Source: Triticum aestivum (Eukaryota; Streptophyta; Magnoliopsida; Poales; Poaceae). From it: 64,000 nucleotides of DNA. The notes under the pieces were generated by a model, which did no database searches, was not told where the DNA came from, and saw nothing but the letters and a program-made list of their open reading frames with translations. Where the stretch lies: the NCBI RefSeq assembly GCF_018294505.1, contig NC_057809.1:421312233-421376232 (forward strand), given 5' to 3'. This document shows, one piece after another, positions 46,979 to 58,017 of the stretch (positions are counted from its first letter, which is position 1; every line of letters begins with the position of its first letter). The position numbers and the translations under genes were made by a program.

Positions 46979-49900
46979 ATGTCCGGATCTGGAGGTCAAG
47001 GCAAGTGGATGGTCTCCTCCGTCAAGGAGAAGGACATTGCCGAGCTTTGGGTGGCCGGGTACTTGGCAAAGGAAATCGCCCACCGTCTTCCAGCCCAGGG
47101 GCAAGTCGTCCCCAACCCAAAGCCTACTGAGAGGGTAGTTTTCCTCCCTCACTTCATCTGTGGACTAGGGTTTCCACTTCACCCTTTCGTTGGCGGACTG
47201 ATGTATTATTACGGGCTAGATTTCCATGATCTAGCCCCGAACTCCTTCCTCAACATCTCGGCGTTCATCGTCGTGTGTGAGGCCTTCCTCCGCATCCAAC
47301 CCCACTACGGGCTGTGGCTTAAGGTCTTCAATGTGAAGCTGAAGGTGGTGGATGGCCAACATGCAGAGTGAGGGGGCGCCATGGTGAGCAAGCTGGCCAA
47401 TGTCTCCTGGCCAAAAGGCGCATTCGTGGAGACGGTAAAGGAATGGAAGAAACAGTGGTTCTACATCACAGAACCCCGCGGCGCCACCTAGGCCGCAGCT
47501 GCCGAATTCAACTCCGGCACTCCCATGTGACTTACCTCCTGGGTCGAGAGGAGCCCAAACTGGTGTTCGCCAGATGAGCTGATAGCGCTGCAGACGTGCG
47601 TTCAAAGCATGGTGGACAAAGATGTCAAACTTATCGATGTAATCTAGGTGATGCTAGTTCGCCAGATTCTCCCGTGCCAAAGCCAAAGCCGCCATCTATG
47701 GGAGTTCAATCCGAAGAAGCACCATACCCTGAAGAGGCTCTTCGAAAACACAAACGAAGACGCCTGGAAGTTGCTCTTCAAGGGTAACAAGAAAGTGCCA
47801 GCCATAGATTCGGACCGCGGGCACGACATTAACCACCTCGCCAACGAGGTATGTTATTTTTAACGCATCCCCTACTTGCTTGTTTCAAGGACGATATCTA
47901 AGCTTTTATTATCATTGCTTCTTCAGGACTGGATGGAGAGGGCGAAGCGGATCCAGTGTCTGGCTCCGCTGCCTAAAGAACCAGTCATCCCGCGTTTAGC
48001 GAAGATGCTAGTACCGGCGCCCTATAAGGCACCGGAGAAGAAGGCCAAGAAGAAGGCCAAGGGGGCCAAAGGTGGCCCCCGTCGCAAGGGCACTTTGGAC
48101 GTGACGTTCAAAGACGAAGAGACCCATTCCTCTGTCCCTGAGGACGGCAATGAGGAGGAGGAGGAGGAGATTCCTGCCCGCGATGAGGGGATGAAGAAGA
48201 GGGCGGCCTCCGCGAATCTGGAGGCGGGGACGCCCAAGAAGGGGAAGGGCTCCCTTGCGGATAACTCCGCATGGGATGTCGACAGCAGTCCAGAGCGCCG
48301 CCCCCGCGCTAAGCCTCGGGCCGCATCATAAGTGCTATGATTCATGCATAACTATATATCCAACCTCTTCTCTTCATTACATTGACATGGTTAATTGTGT
48401 TATTATAGTCCGGCCCACGACAGCATCCAGCGATCCTCATCAGGGGGTTCGTTGGATTCAAAGGAGATGGCCAGCATGTCACCGCTGACCGCTCACTCCC
48501 AAGGCCAAGGACGACACCGAGGTGTTGTCCCAAAGGACCGCTCCAGGTCGGGGAGTGGCTTCGGACACTGTCAAGGAGGCGCCAGAGGGCGAAACCTCTA
48601 CCGCTGGACACATGGGGGAGCAAATCCCCATGGAGAGTGGTGAGGAGGGCCGTATTCAGTTCGGCCCTTAGCCGAATACGATTATGGAGACCCATATGGC
48701 TCCGGAATCGGGCGAGCGACCTCCTTTGAAAGAGGGGGTGCGCCAATTCCACCGGTGACCCCTGTCCTACCAGGGGCACCAGATAATCTGATGGATGCGC
48801 TTCGAGGCACCTCCATTGTGGACGAGCACCGTATCCTTATGGGTACGGTGATTGAGAGGGTCCAGTCTGCCAAGAGCGGACTGACCAAAGCCTACAGCAG
48901 CTTGCTGACAGGTTTTGAGGTAAGCGACGTAAAAATCCCAATATAGTCAGTTGCCCCTGAGACACTGTCCGGTGTTCGAAAAGAAAGGCCAGACAGAGGA
49001 TCAATCCTTTATTGGAGGGAACTAACGAAATATGTATTAAATGACTACACAGGTGTCGCTGCTAGCCGCGGCCTCACACACTGCCGAAGTCTCCGGACTG
49101 AAGCAGAAACTAGAGCGGGCCGAGGTGGAGCTTGACCAGGTGAGGAGACAGCTCCAGGAGAAGCAAGGTATGTGATAACCCGCTATATATTCAAAAAGAG
49201 TAAAATGATGTGTATTGACCGAAGGGTCATGATATGTGTAGGAGCCGCGACCGAGGTCGAGGCCCTGAAAAAGGCCCTGGCCGAAGCCGAGGGGAAGGTC
49301 GTCTAGGAGCAGGCTGCCCGTAAGAAGCTCAAGGCCTGGGTCAACGAGGTCCAACAAGAGCTCCAAGACACGATGAAGAAGTGTGAGACCTTGGAGCATG
49401 ATGCGTCGGCTCAAGAGGCCGAACTCGCCAAGGATCATCAAAGCGCCGAAATGGCCCGGAATGAAGCACAGGGCACCCTCCAGGAGATCCAGGAGGCCAG
49501 GAAGATCGCGACGGGTAAGGCTTTTAGCATGCAAAGCAAGTTTGTGGAGAGGAAGTATCTTTTACTAACCCGGATTCGAAGTTCTCCAGGGGCCTTTGCG
49601 GATCTGCCATGCAGTGTATCCGATGCCGTGGAGTTCTTTGAGCCGAAGAAGGCAACTCCAGGGAGAAGTTGTTCTAGTCGCAATATCTTGCGCCAGAACA
49701 TCCGGTGCCCTTCAGTGATCAGCTAAAACAGTTGGTCGATCTGCACAGGGTGGCCGAATTGGCCATGAAGGATTTAATAATCCCTCTATGGCCAATCGAA
49801 GTTATACCCAGCAGCTACTTCATCCTTGTGAAGCGGCTGGTGGATGCCTGTCCTCAGCTGGGCGTCGTCAAGCAATTAGCCTGCATCGAGGGCGTGCAGA

Positions 49901-50073
49901 TGGCCTTCGCGCGAGTCAAGGTGTGGTGGGTGAAGATGGACGCCATTAAGCTCATGACCAAGGGTCCTCCCGAAGGCAAGGAGTACCGCACACCTGAGCG
50001 GTATTTTGGGGATGTTCTGGAGGGGTCCCGCATTGTAGCGACGCGGTGCTTGCAGGACATTATATTTGAATGA
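46979..50073 (+). pseudogene. antisense spliced gene of F1 (PF04195/plant-mobile-like domain plus coiled coil)
   Basis: Six likely exons: 46979-47848, 47927-48327, 48409-48919, 49053-49167, 49242-49514 and 49590-50073. Exon 1 (870 bp, 290 codons) starts MSGSGGQGKWMVSSVKE and has GLGFPLHPFVGGLMYYYGLD and SAFIVVCEAFLRI, text typical of the 'putative gypsy type transposon' family PF04195. Exon 2 is basic then Glu-rich. Exons 4-5 look like a coiled coil (LKQKLERAEVELDQVRRQL). Exon 1 keeps frame but has stops at 47369 (TGA), 47489 (TAG), 47528 (TGA) and 47645 (TAG). The second donor is ATAAGTG where F2 has GTAAGTG. Other donors are canonical (GTATGT, GTAAGC, GTATGT, GTAAGG). Function unknown. It runs antisense to gag/pol. 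Confidence 0.75.
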
Positions 50074-51364
50074 ATATGTTCGAATTGTCCCCTGTTGTAC
50101 AATGAGACAAAGTGTAATATAATTTATGTTGTGAAAATTTTACCTCTTGTGCGGCCGTGTTGTATGAAATCTGAGGGTTGGCCAGCCGTCGGCTTCTGCC
50201 CCCACGTAGATAGTACGGAGGTGTTCGGGATGGAATCTAAACAATCTTGATCCAATTATATGGTCCTTGAAGGAGTTTCTTAGCGCAACGAACCAGGCAA
50301 TCAAACTATGTGGCTTTAATGCCCTCACTTAGCCATAGGAGTTTGACAAATAAAAATGTTGGTGCAGCCCCTAGTATTGATCTAGAGTGCTGTAAGTGCT
50401 TGATCGGGAAGTACCAATCCTTCGCGTAATGCAGAAAAAATCTCCAATGATTTGCAGCCTCCGAACAACTGACCGGCTCTCGCCGCATCATGACAGTCAG
50501 TTTCTGGCTTTCTGTACTGAGGTGCTCATCAAGATAAACCAGGGCACAATCGCAGTAGTTCTCCCTTTACTACCTTAGCCGATGTAGCAGAACATAAGGT
50601 AGTAAGCACAGGAGCCGGGCGACCCAACTATTGACCAAAGACATGATTTAGAGCCGATGCATATAATGCTAAATTCAGGGTGCCGAACTTATCTGTAAGA
50701 AGTGTTCGGACTTTGTTGCCGTATTGTGGGACGCTAGGGAGCCCCTGGCAAATATGAAACGTACCAAAGTGTACGGGTGCTAGAAGATAAGTTACCAAAA
50801 GGAAAACAGAAAGAGAGCAGAGGTAATATCTGGGGACCTTAAACGTGGGCTGCGAACTGTTTCCATTATAACTGGATTAATGCGTCAAAGCGCATTGATA
50901 CAAATAGTGCGATAAGTAGTCGATTATTTAACATGCCACAACCAAAGGCGAGCTGCGTGTGGGTCCTGACAACAGGTAGACTGATCGTTGAATTGACCTC
51001 TAGAACTTCCCCTGTACGTCTGTGCTTCTTGCCATCCTGGTATATTTATCCTTTGACAGGACCGGTAATCAAGCCGTTAAAGAAGGCCTATGTAAAAGAA
51101 ACCTGAAAAGGAAAAAGGAAAATAGAGAAAGTATATGTGTGTCCGGGATCGGTCGAGCCGAACTGTGGATCACAAGCTAGTTGTGCCTCCGTCGGTGCCC
51201 ATGGAATTTCAAGTGCGTAGTTATGTACGCGTGGTACGAATGCCACCACTTGATCGGGACTGGGATGGAGGCCAAATTGCTAATCGAGCTCTTGATGAGC
51301 CGAGCTGTCCTGTTGCAGCATAGTCCAGACCCTTTTAACGGTGTCCAGGGGCTCGGCAGCCGGA
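50074..51364. other. noncoding region of F1 between antisense gene and protease fragment
   Basis: No supported coding region on either strand. It starts with the likely 3' UTR of the antisense gene. Reverse transcriptase, RNase H and integrase genes would be expected here and are absent. Confidence 0.6.
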
Positions 51365-51766
51365 TTACAATTCTGCTTGAAAAGGCCGCTCTGTACTTCT
51401 GCTGCTAGGGCGCTCCTCTGTATGGAGGGAGCGTTCCGTGTTTCCGTTGACCATTATGACGCTGCATGGACCGGGCATCTTGAGCTTAAGATAAGCATAG
51501 TGCGGCACCATGTTGAACCGAGCGAATGCGGTTCGTCCGAGCAGTGTGTGATAACCGCTGCGGAATGGGACGATGTTGAAGATTAACTCTTCGCTTCGGA
51601 AATTGTCAGGGGATCCGAAAACGACCTCTAGTGTGATTGTGCCCGTACAGCGGGCCTCTACACCTGGTATGACTCCTTTGAAGGTGGTCTTGGTTGGCTT
51701 GATCCTTGATGGATTAATGCCCATTTTGTGCACTGTGTCTTGATAGAGCAGATTGAGGCTGCTCCC
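51365..51766 (-). pseudogene. aspartic protease fragment of F1, cut at its active site
   Basis: The minus-strand frame has GSSLNLLYQDTVHKMGI, the usual text right after the catalytic Asp of this gypsy group, then TFKGVIPGVEARCTGTITLEVVFG and GYHTLLGRTAFARFN. The sequence stops being protease exactly at the active-site codons because the 5' LTR of F2 begins there (51767). It ends at a stop at 51365 without passing into reverse transcriptase. Confidence 0.75.
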
Positions 51767-51862
51767 ACTAAGGGAGTCCAGGATTAGGGGGTCCTCGGAC
51801 AGCCGGACTATATACTTTGGCCGGACTGTCGGACTATGAAGATACAAGATTGAAGACTTCGT
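51767..51862 (+). repeat. left part of the F2 5' LTR
   Basis: ACTAAGGGAGTCCAGGATTAG to GACTTCGT. It aligns, inverted, with the right end of the F1 LTR. G is inserted after TTCGT; the LTR resumes at 60226 (TTCGT repeated at 60221-60225). Confidence 0.75.
51858..51862 (+). other. left target-site duplication TTCGT of element G
   Basis: TTCGT precedes the G LTR start TGTCGG at 51863 and is repeated at 60221-60225. Confidence 0.92.
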
Positions 51863-52759
51863 TGTCGGATGTGGGGTTCCGGCAAACCCTTAAGGTTTGA
51901 ACACTGGGGTGCACGCGAAGTCTTTCCCTCCTACCGGTCTACGCTCTAGCTCGATCAGATCTCGCGGACGAACTCGACAAACTCGCAACACAGAAAGACA
52001 CGAGATTTATACTGGTTCGAGCCACTGTTGTGGTGTAATACCCTACTCTAGTGTGGTGGTGGTGGAATGCCTCTTGGGCTGATGATGAACAATTACAAGG
52101 GAAGAACAGCCTCCTGGGGTTGAGGTATTCTTGTGCTTGTGTGGTTGAGGATGATCTGAATCAGTTGCCTCCTACTGTGGTGGCTAGACCTATTTATAGA
52201 GGTCGTGGTCCTCTTCCCAAATATTGAGCGGGAAGGGAGCCAACAACGGCGGGCAAATTTGAAGGGGGACAACTAGTACAAGCTATCCTGACAAAAGTGG
52301 TCTTCGCCTGCAAAAAGCCCTGGTGGTGATGCCATCTTGGGCTCCACGATGACCTCCCTCTTGCCGTCCTCCTGGTCCTGGTCTCATTGCACCAATACAG
52401 CAACCTTTGTCGGATGCCTCGGTACTCCTCGCCTGCGCTGGCTTCCTTAGCACCAAAGAGGAAACATTGATGCTGCACGCGCTCGCGCCCGCCTGGCGCC
52501 CGCCCGGTGTCGATCGTTGTGGCTCATGTCACGAGAGCCTCATGAGGTTTTCCCCGCCTTGATATCTCCGCTCCTCGTGAGCCTGCCTGGCTAGGCCGCT
52601 CCTGAGGAGGTCTTGCTTCGTCCGCCTCGCGAGGCTTGGCCCCTCGCAAGGGTCATGGATGCCTTGTTGATGAAGATGGGCCGTACGGCCTCCTAACTTA
52701 GCCACGCCGCGGGCTGCATGCAGGCAAGTCTGGGGACCCCCGTTCCCAGAATGCCGACA
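51863..52759 (-). repeat. 3' LTR of element G (897 bp)
   Basis: On the plus strand it runs TGTCGGATGTGGGG to CAGAATGCCGACA. A TATAAATA box lies at 52198-52191 (minus). The adjoining minus-strand sequence GGGCCCCGGGGCTAT is the likely polypurine tract. It includes about 34 extra bases near 52330-52365 compared with the 5' LTR. Confidence 0.9.
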
Positions 52760-53001
52760 ATAGCCCCGGGGCCCAAGGTGCGCTCGGGCTTGGCTTCACG
52801 GTGAAGCCAAGGGTCAAGTGCGGAGCACCACGGGCCCCAAAAGCCTGCAGCCTCAGTTGACGCGTGACGGTTGATTGGACGTGGGCGTCTCCACTTCCCC
52901 ACGCTGCCTCGACAATTGTTCGACTTGACAAGTCTCTGCGACATGCAAGGAAAACCATCATTACCGGCAATCATGGGAGGCACCGGTTGGCCTCCTCTTG
53001 C

Positions 53002-53008
53002 TATAAAT
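53002..53008 (+). promoter_or_regulatory. TATA box of the G antisense ORF
   Basis: TATAAAT in CTCTTGCTATAAATGGGGAGG, 85-91 bases upstream of the ATG at 53093, followed by a pyrimidine-rich leader (CCTTGCTTGCTTGCTCC). Orientation is opposite to the element's LTR promoter. Confidence 0.65.
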
Positions 53009-53092
53009 GGGGAGGGGGCGGAGCCCCCGTTGCCCATCTCTTCCTTGCTTGCTTGCTCCTTCCTCCTCGCTGCATCACTTGCAGTGACACCC

Positions 53093-53880
53093 ATGGCACC
53101 ACAAAGGAAGTTCTCCACCGCCGAGAAGGGAAAGGCCCCTCGCGAGGGACCCGGCTCCCCGGCGCCCAAGCGCGGACGCGGCTGTCCGTGCAAGCACGCT
53201 GCGACCCCCGCCGTGGCCCATTGTCGAGATGGCACCGCGACACGCGGAGTGGGTCATCCCAGCCATGGCGGTCCAGTTGATGAGGGGAGGCATGCTATGG
53301 TTGCACGGCCTCCTCGTCCGCGCTTCCACACGGCGGAGGTGTCGCCGGAGTTTGTTGTCTGGTCTGAGAACTCGGCCGGCAACTGGCTCCAACTTCCGCG
53401 CTTCTTCGCCGGCGAACTTTCGACCTCTGGTCTAGGCGGACTCTGGCTGCAGGCGGATGGCTGCTGCAGCAAGGCCTCCTGGGTTGCGGTCAAGACTTCC
53501 GCTGCGGGCAACATAGCGCTGGCCCACGACTGGCAGACATTCGCCTGCACGCGCGGCCTGGGCAGGCGGTGCACCCTCCACTTCAGGTACGACGGTGGAT
53601 CGACCCTCTATGTGAGGTATTTGGGGAAGATGGTCGCCGCGCCGGGTGCTGCCCCGAGGCGAACGATGGTGAGGAGGTACTTGGCCTTGGGGACGGTCGC
53701 GACGAGGACGAGGGCGAGCCCGCCCCCGGCAGCGGCCATGTCTCATCCAACTACGCGGCTCTTCCTCCGATGACAGCTCCAGCAGTGGAGGCTACGACTA
53801 GCCGCTGCGCCCGTTTTGAAGGCCGCAGTGGGTCGTCTCGTCGCCGCACCTCTGTGAAGCGTGAGGAGGGATCCGGCTAG
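53093..53880 (+). pseudogene. antisense ORF of G with AT-hook-like motif and B3-like DNA-binding domain
   Basis: The ATG at 53093 (CCCATGGCA, good context) opens MAPQRKFSTAEKGKAP. Residues 26-34 (KRGRGCPCK) resemble an AT-hook in which Arg codons have changed to Cys. Residues about 86-179 resemble a plant B3 domain: FVVWSENSAGNWLQLPRFF, then SKASWVAVKTSAAGN, HDWQTFACTRGL, LHFRYDGGSTLYVRYLG; the W-x-x-FA and L-x-FRYDG spacing is that of grass B3 proteins. This frame stops at 53773, but the likelier C-terminus (acidic, then RRRTSVKREEGSG, stop at 53880) is in another frame, so a one-base shift lies near 53620-53660. It would encode a nuclear DNA-binding protein. It lies antisense to pol, next to the 3' LTR. 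Confidence 0.65.
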
Positions 53881-54757
53881 GCTCGGGGTAGCGCTAGGGG
53901 CCTGTTTTCGCGGATCACTGCAATGCTACTTTTGTTTTACTCTTTTCCTGCATCAAGAATGAATCCAGTATGGGCCCAGGGGGGCGTGTATCGAAATATG
54001 GTTCCTCGGTTATAAAAGTATGCGTGTTGTTCCCGTGCTATGTCGTTATTTTGCGCGAAGGTAACTTAACCTGGTATACTCAGGATGCCCTCTTCCTCGC
54101 GAGGCGTTTATTTCCTCGCATCCATCTTGCCTTGGTGGCCTGCATTCGCTCAGGAAATGCGAAAAGCTCGTTAGGAAGTGCGTTAAAAGATTTTCCATTC
54201 ATCCTGGCCTTGACCTGGCGCTTTGTATCACGGTACCCGAGGGGCACGGACTAGGAGGGGTGTGCCAACTTTTGGGCTCGAACGAGGGTGGCTCGTGAGA
54301 AAGCAGAAAGGAGAAAAAATGCTCGCGAGGGCACCTGCCTAGCCCCCTCGTGAGGCATGCGAGAGAGAGAGAACACGAGTAAATTTGAGCCGGAAAAATG
54401 CAGTGAGTGTCGAGGGAATCAAATCAGCAAGGAACGCTAGAGGCAAACTTCAAATAAGGAAAAGCGAACCAACTACGGAAAGCAAATGAAAAGCCGTGTC
54501 CGGCACCTAATCTAGTCTTCAAGTCTTCTCACCAGCGCGGAGCTAAGTGCTACCACTAGGTGTGGGCGGGAGCCCCAGGGCCTGAGGCCGGCGCTCCTGA
54601 GACTCCGGGGCGTGTACAACCCCAACTCATTATTACATGAGAGTGTCACGGGCGGCGATTCTTCACAGGCACCGGGCCTTCTTCACAGGCTCTGGGCCTT
54701 TCTTCACAGGCTCCGGGCCTTGCTTCATGGGCAGAACATCCGGAGGTGCTGGATGTT
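53881..54757. other. noncoding region between antisense ORF and integrase end
   Basis: The likely 3' UTR of the antisense ORF, with no supported gene. At 54660-54722 a 20-21-bp unit (CTTCACAGGCTCCGGGCCTT) repeats three times; on the minus strand it reads GPEPVKK repeats just after the integrase frame. Confidence 0.5.
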
Positions 54758-55821
54758 CTAGGTGTTTTGGATAGGTACCCCTTCTTGTGTCTCCAGGCGC
54801 ACGGCGCCAGGCCTGGAGATGTGAATGACCTTGAACGGGCCCTCCCACATTGGCGAAAGCTTATGCAGCCCTTCCCTGGAGAGGACCCGCCTCAGGACTA
54901 GGTCACCCGTCTCGAGTGTCCTGGAGCGGATGTTGCGGCAGTGATACCGCCGCAGCGCTTGCTGGTACCTTGTCGCCCTCAGCGCAGCCTCGTGACGACA
55001 TTCCTCCCCGAGCACAAGATCGATCCCCCGCATGGCGTCCTGCCGCGTTTCATCGAACGCCAGGACCCGTGCGAAGCGATGCTTGACCTCGTGAGGGAGG
55101 ACTGCTTCAGCTCCGTAGACGAGGAAGAATGGAGTCTCACCCGTTGGCTTGGTGGCGGTGGTTCGGATGGACCACCGCACGGACTGGAGCTCATCGTGCC
55201 AGCCCCTGCCACAGGCCTCCAGCTTCTTCTTGAAGGTCCTAGTCTTGAGGCCCCTCAGGACCTCCACGTTAGCGCGTTCGGCCTGACCGTTACTCCTGGG
55301 GTGGGCCACCGAAGCATAGTAGATCTGCGTTTCAAGGTTAGCACAGTAGGTTTTGAAGAGGTTGCTAGTAAACTATGAACCGTTATCTGTGATGATGTGG
55401 TTGGGGACCCCGAAGTGACCCACGAGGCCCTTGATGAACTTGACAGCAGAACCGGCTGGGATGGTGCAGACGGCTTCCACTTCTGCCCACTTGGTGAACT
55501 TGTCGATGCGACGTAGAGATAGCGGTAGCCCCCTGGCACCCGGGGGAATGGGCCTAAGATGTCCAGCCCCCAGACCGCGAATGGCCAGGTGAGTGGGATG
55601 GTTTGGAGGCCCTGAGCAAGCTGATGGATTTGCTTGGCGTGGAATTGGCAAGCTTCACAGGACTTCACCAGCTCGGCCGCGTCGTTAAGTGTTGTAGGCC
55701 AGTAGAATCCACTACAGAACACCTTGCCGACTAAGGTCCGCGACGACGAGTGGTGTCCGCAGTCCCCGCCGTGTATGTCAATCAGCAACTCCCTACCTTG
55801 ATCGCTGGAGATGTAGCGCAT
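54758..55821 (-). pseudogene. integrase of element G
   Basis: The zinc-binding region is seen from 55821 on (GHHSSSRTLVGKVFCSGFYW, then SCEACQFHAKQ). The catalytic core follows in pieces: Asp in WGLDILGPFPR, a frameshift near 55530, Asp in IITDNGS followed by a stop at 55373, and Glu in NGQAERANVEVLRGLK in the last open stretch (55309-54758). The C-terminal part (LSPMWEGPFKVIHISRPGA) is typical. At least one frameshift and one stop separate the catalytic residues. Confidence 0.85.
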
Positions 55822-55938
55822 CGTGACATCGTTCGGTCATTTTCTGTGTAACTCGCCATCTTGGAGACAGTATGTCGTGGCTTGCCGGGCCACGCGCTCT
55901 GCATCCTCTTCCTTCTCCGGTAGCGTCCCGTGTGTCAG

Positions 55939-56529
55939 CTACTCTTTGAATTCCTTGGCCCAGCACTCCTCCTGGGGCTCAAGCGCCAGGAGCAGCCGAG
56001 CTCCTGAGGTCGGACCGCAGGCTGGGGCTCCCATGGTCGGAGGCTGTGGGAGCTCCTCCCGAGGCTGAGTCGTGCTTGAAAGTGGTGGCGTAGCTGATGG
56101 CTTGAAGAGACGCTCCTCAAAGACGCCGGGCTCCTGCGGTTGCCGCTTGGATGCTCTTCTAGCGATGTCGTCGGCTTCCTTGTTGGTGCCCCGGGGCACG
56201 TGCTGCAGCTCCAGGCCCGAGAACTGCTTTTCCATCTTGCACACCTCCGCGAGGTATGCCTCCATATGCTCGTCCTTTGGCTGGTACACCTTGTTGGAGA
56301 AGTTGACGAGGAGTTGCGAGTTGCCTCTGATGGTGAGGCGCTTCACCCCTATAGTCGCCGCAGCCTTCAGGCCAGCTATGAGGCCTTCGTATTCTGCGAT
56401 ATTGTTGGAGACCTTCTCGCCGTGCTGAAAGCAGAGTTGCATGGTGTAGTAGAGCTTGTCTTGGGTGGGCGAGATGAGCACTACTCCAGCCCCTACGCCA
56501 TGGTGCGCGAAGGCGCCATCGAAGAACAT
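55939..56529 (-). pseudogene. second (archaeal-type) RNase H of element G, catalytic Asp lost
   Basis: This frame has the second RNase H found in Tat-clade gypsy elements: FFDGAFAHHGVGAG (Asp4), NNIAEYEGLIAGL (Glu46), LTIRGNSQLLVN (residue 70, normally Asp, here Asn) and VPRGTNKEADDIARRAS (Asp120). It is in frame with the first RNase H to its right, separated by a TAG at 56530-56532 where the flanking text (APDG-stop-VMFFDGA) implies Trp (TGG). It ends at 55939 after a Pro-rich linker. Confidence 0.82.
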
Positions 56530-56532
56530 GAC

Positions 56533-57126
56533 CTAGCCGTCTGGAGCCTCGCTTCCTGTGGAGGTAGACCGGTCCTCTCCTTCCCCAAGTGTCGGGGCAT
56601 CTTTCCATTCCGCCACAAAGTCGGCAAGCGCAGATCCCTTGATGACCCTGGTGGTGCTGAACTCCAACTGGAAGGCTTGCACCACGATGTTCCACTCAGC
56701 GACCCTCCAAGCTGAGTTTGGGCTCCTGAGCACCCTTTCCAATGGGTAGTCCGAGACGACCGTGATGGGGTGGCCCTGGAAGTAGTGTCGCAGCTTGCGT
56801 GAGGCCACCAGGAGCGCAAGCTGGAGTTTCTGGGGTATGGGGTAGCGCGCCCTCATGTCTCGCAGTACGGTGCTGACGAAGTACACCGGGTGCTCGATGA
56901 GGGCTGGCACACATATCCTGAGGTGGTGGGTTTCCTGAGACCTGACCATCATCAGGAGCTTCTGCGATGTTGCCCTGCTGAGCTTGGTCTTCCACCGCTG
57001 ATTCCTTTGCTGCACCTTCCTGACCCTGCGCTGCATTAGCTCTGGCTTGGCGCGACACATCCTTGGCTTGGTGCTCCTCCCGAACCGCCACCAGCGCTGC
57101 GCTGGTGGAGTACGGGGTGGCGGCAT
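56533..57126 (-). pseudogene. first (canonical gypsy) RNase H of element G
   Basis: It contains HPVYFVSTVLRDMRARYP, then LALLVASRKLRHYFQGHPI, VVSDYPLERVL and AEWNIVVQAFQLEF, the usual Tat-type RNase H. The first strand (VLYHAATPYSTSAALVAV) is in the reverse-transcriptase frame, so a frameshift lies near 57100. A Lys/Gln-rich spacer precedes the domain. Confidence 0.8.
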
Positions 57127-58017
57127 GGTAGAGTACCAGAGGCTCGAGAGGTCGCGGTGCCACCATCACCGGGGGGCTGGTGAGGTATTTCTTGAGGTCT
57201 TGGAATGCCCGGTCTGCCTCCGGGGTCCACTCGAACGGGCCCCTCTTCTTCATGAGCTTAAAGAAGGGTAAGGCGTGCTCTCCTAGCTTGGAGATGAAAC
57301 ACCCTAACGCGGTCACCCGCCCTGCTAGTTTCTGCATCTCCTTGAGGGTCTGTGGTGGGCTCATGTCTTCGATGGCCTTGATCTTCTCCGGGTTTGCCTC
57401 GATCCCTCTGTGGGATACGAGGAACCCTAGTAGCTTGCCGGAGGGGACGCCAAACACACACTTTTGCAAGTTAAGCCTCAAGTTCACTTGGCGCAGGCTC
57501 TCGAAGGTCTCCTCCAAGTCTTGAATCAATGTCCTCGCCTCGCGAGATTTGAACACTATGTCATCGACGTAGGCCTTAGTGTTTCTGCCGAGCTGCCACC
57601 CCAAGGCGATGTGCATCAACCGCTGAAAGGTTGCGCCCGTGTTGTGCAGCCCGAAGGGCATGCAGGTGTAGCAGTACACCCCGCATGGTGTCTGGAAGGC
57701 TGTCTTCTCCACATCCTCCACCGCCATCTTGATTTGGTGGTATCCTGAGAATGCATCCAGGAAACACATCAAGTCGCACTCGGCGTGGAGTCGACGATTT
57801 GATCGATGCGTGGAAGTGGGAATGGATCTTGGGGGCAAGCTTTGTTAAGTTTGGTGAAGTCGACACACATCCGTTCCTTCTTGCCTTTCTTCGGTACTAC
57901 AACGGGGTTCGCTAGCCATTCGGGGTATCGAACTTCTCGGATGGTACCTGCCGTCTCCAGCTTGCGTGTCTCTTGGACGATGAAGGCTTGCTTCTCTTTG
58001 GACTGTCGTCTCGCTCG
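57127..58017 (-). pseudogene. reverse transcriptase of element G
   Basis: Motifs in order: VRYPEWLANPVVVPKK, CVDFTKLNKACPQDPFPLPR (before 57838, other frames), MCFLDAFSGYHQIKMA, CMPFGLHNTGATFQRLM, the catalytic KAYVDDIVFKS, LNLQKCVFGVPSGKLLGF and the thumb/connection GPFEWTPEADRAF. A TAG separates it from the protease-linked part at 58018, and a frameshift lies near 57800. The catalytic Asp pair is intact. Confidence 0.85.

Larger units (their letters stand above)
45964..51766 (-). mobile_element. gypsy element F1 with antisense spliced gene, RT/RNase H/integrase missing
   Basis: In element orientation (right to left) it contains a protease fragment (51766-51365), noncoding sequence, an antisense gene (46979-50073 on the plus strand) and a 3' LTR (46446-45964). 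No reverse transcriptase, RNase H or integrase is found between protease and antisense gene. Its gag and 5' LTR would lie beyond element F2, outside the window. It is inserted in element D after 45963. Confidence 0.72.
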
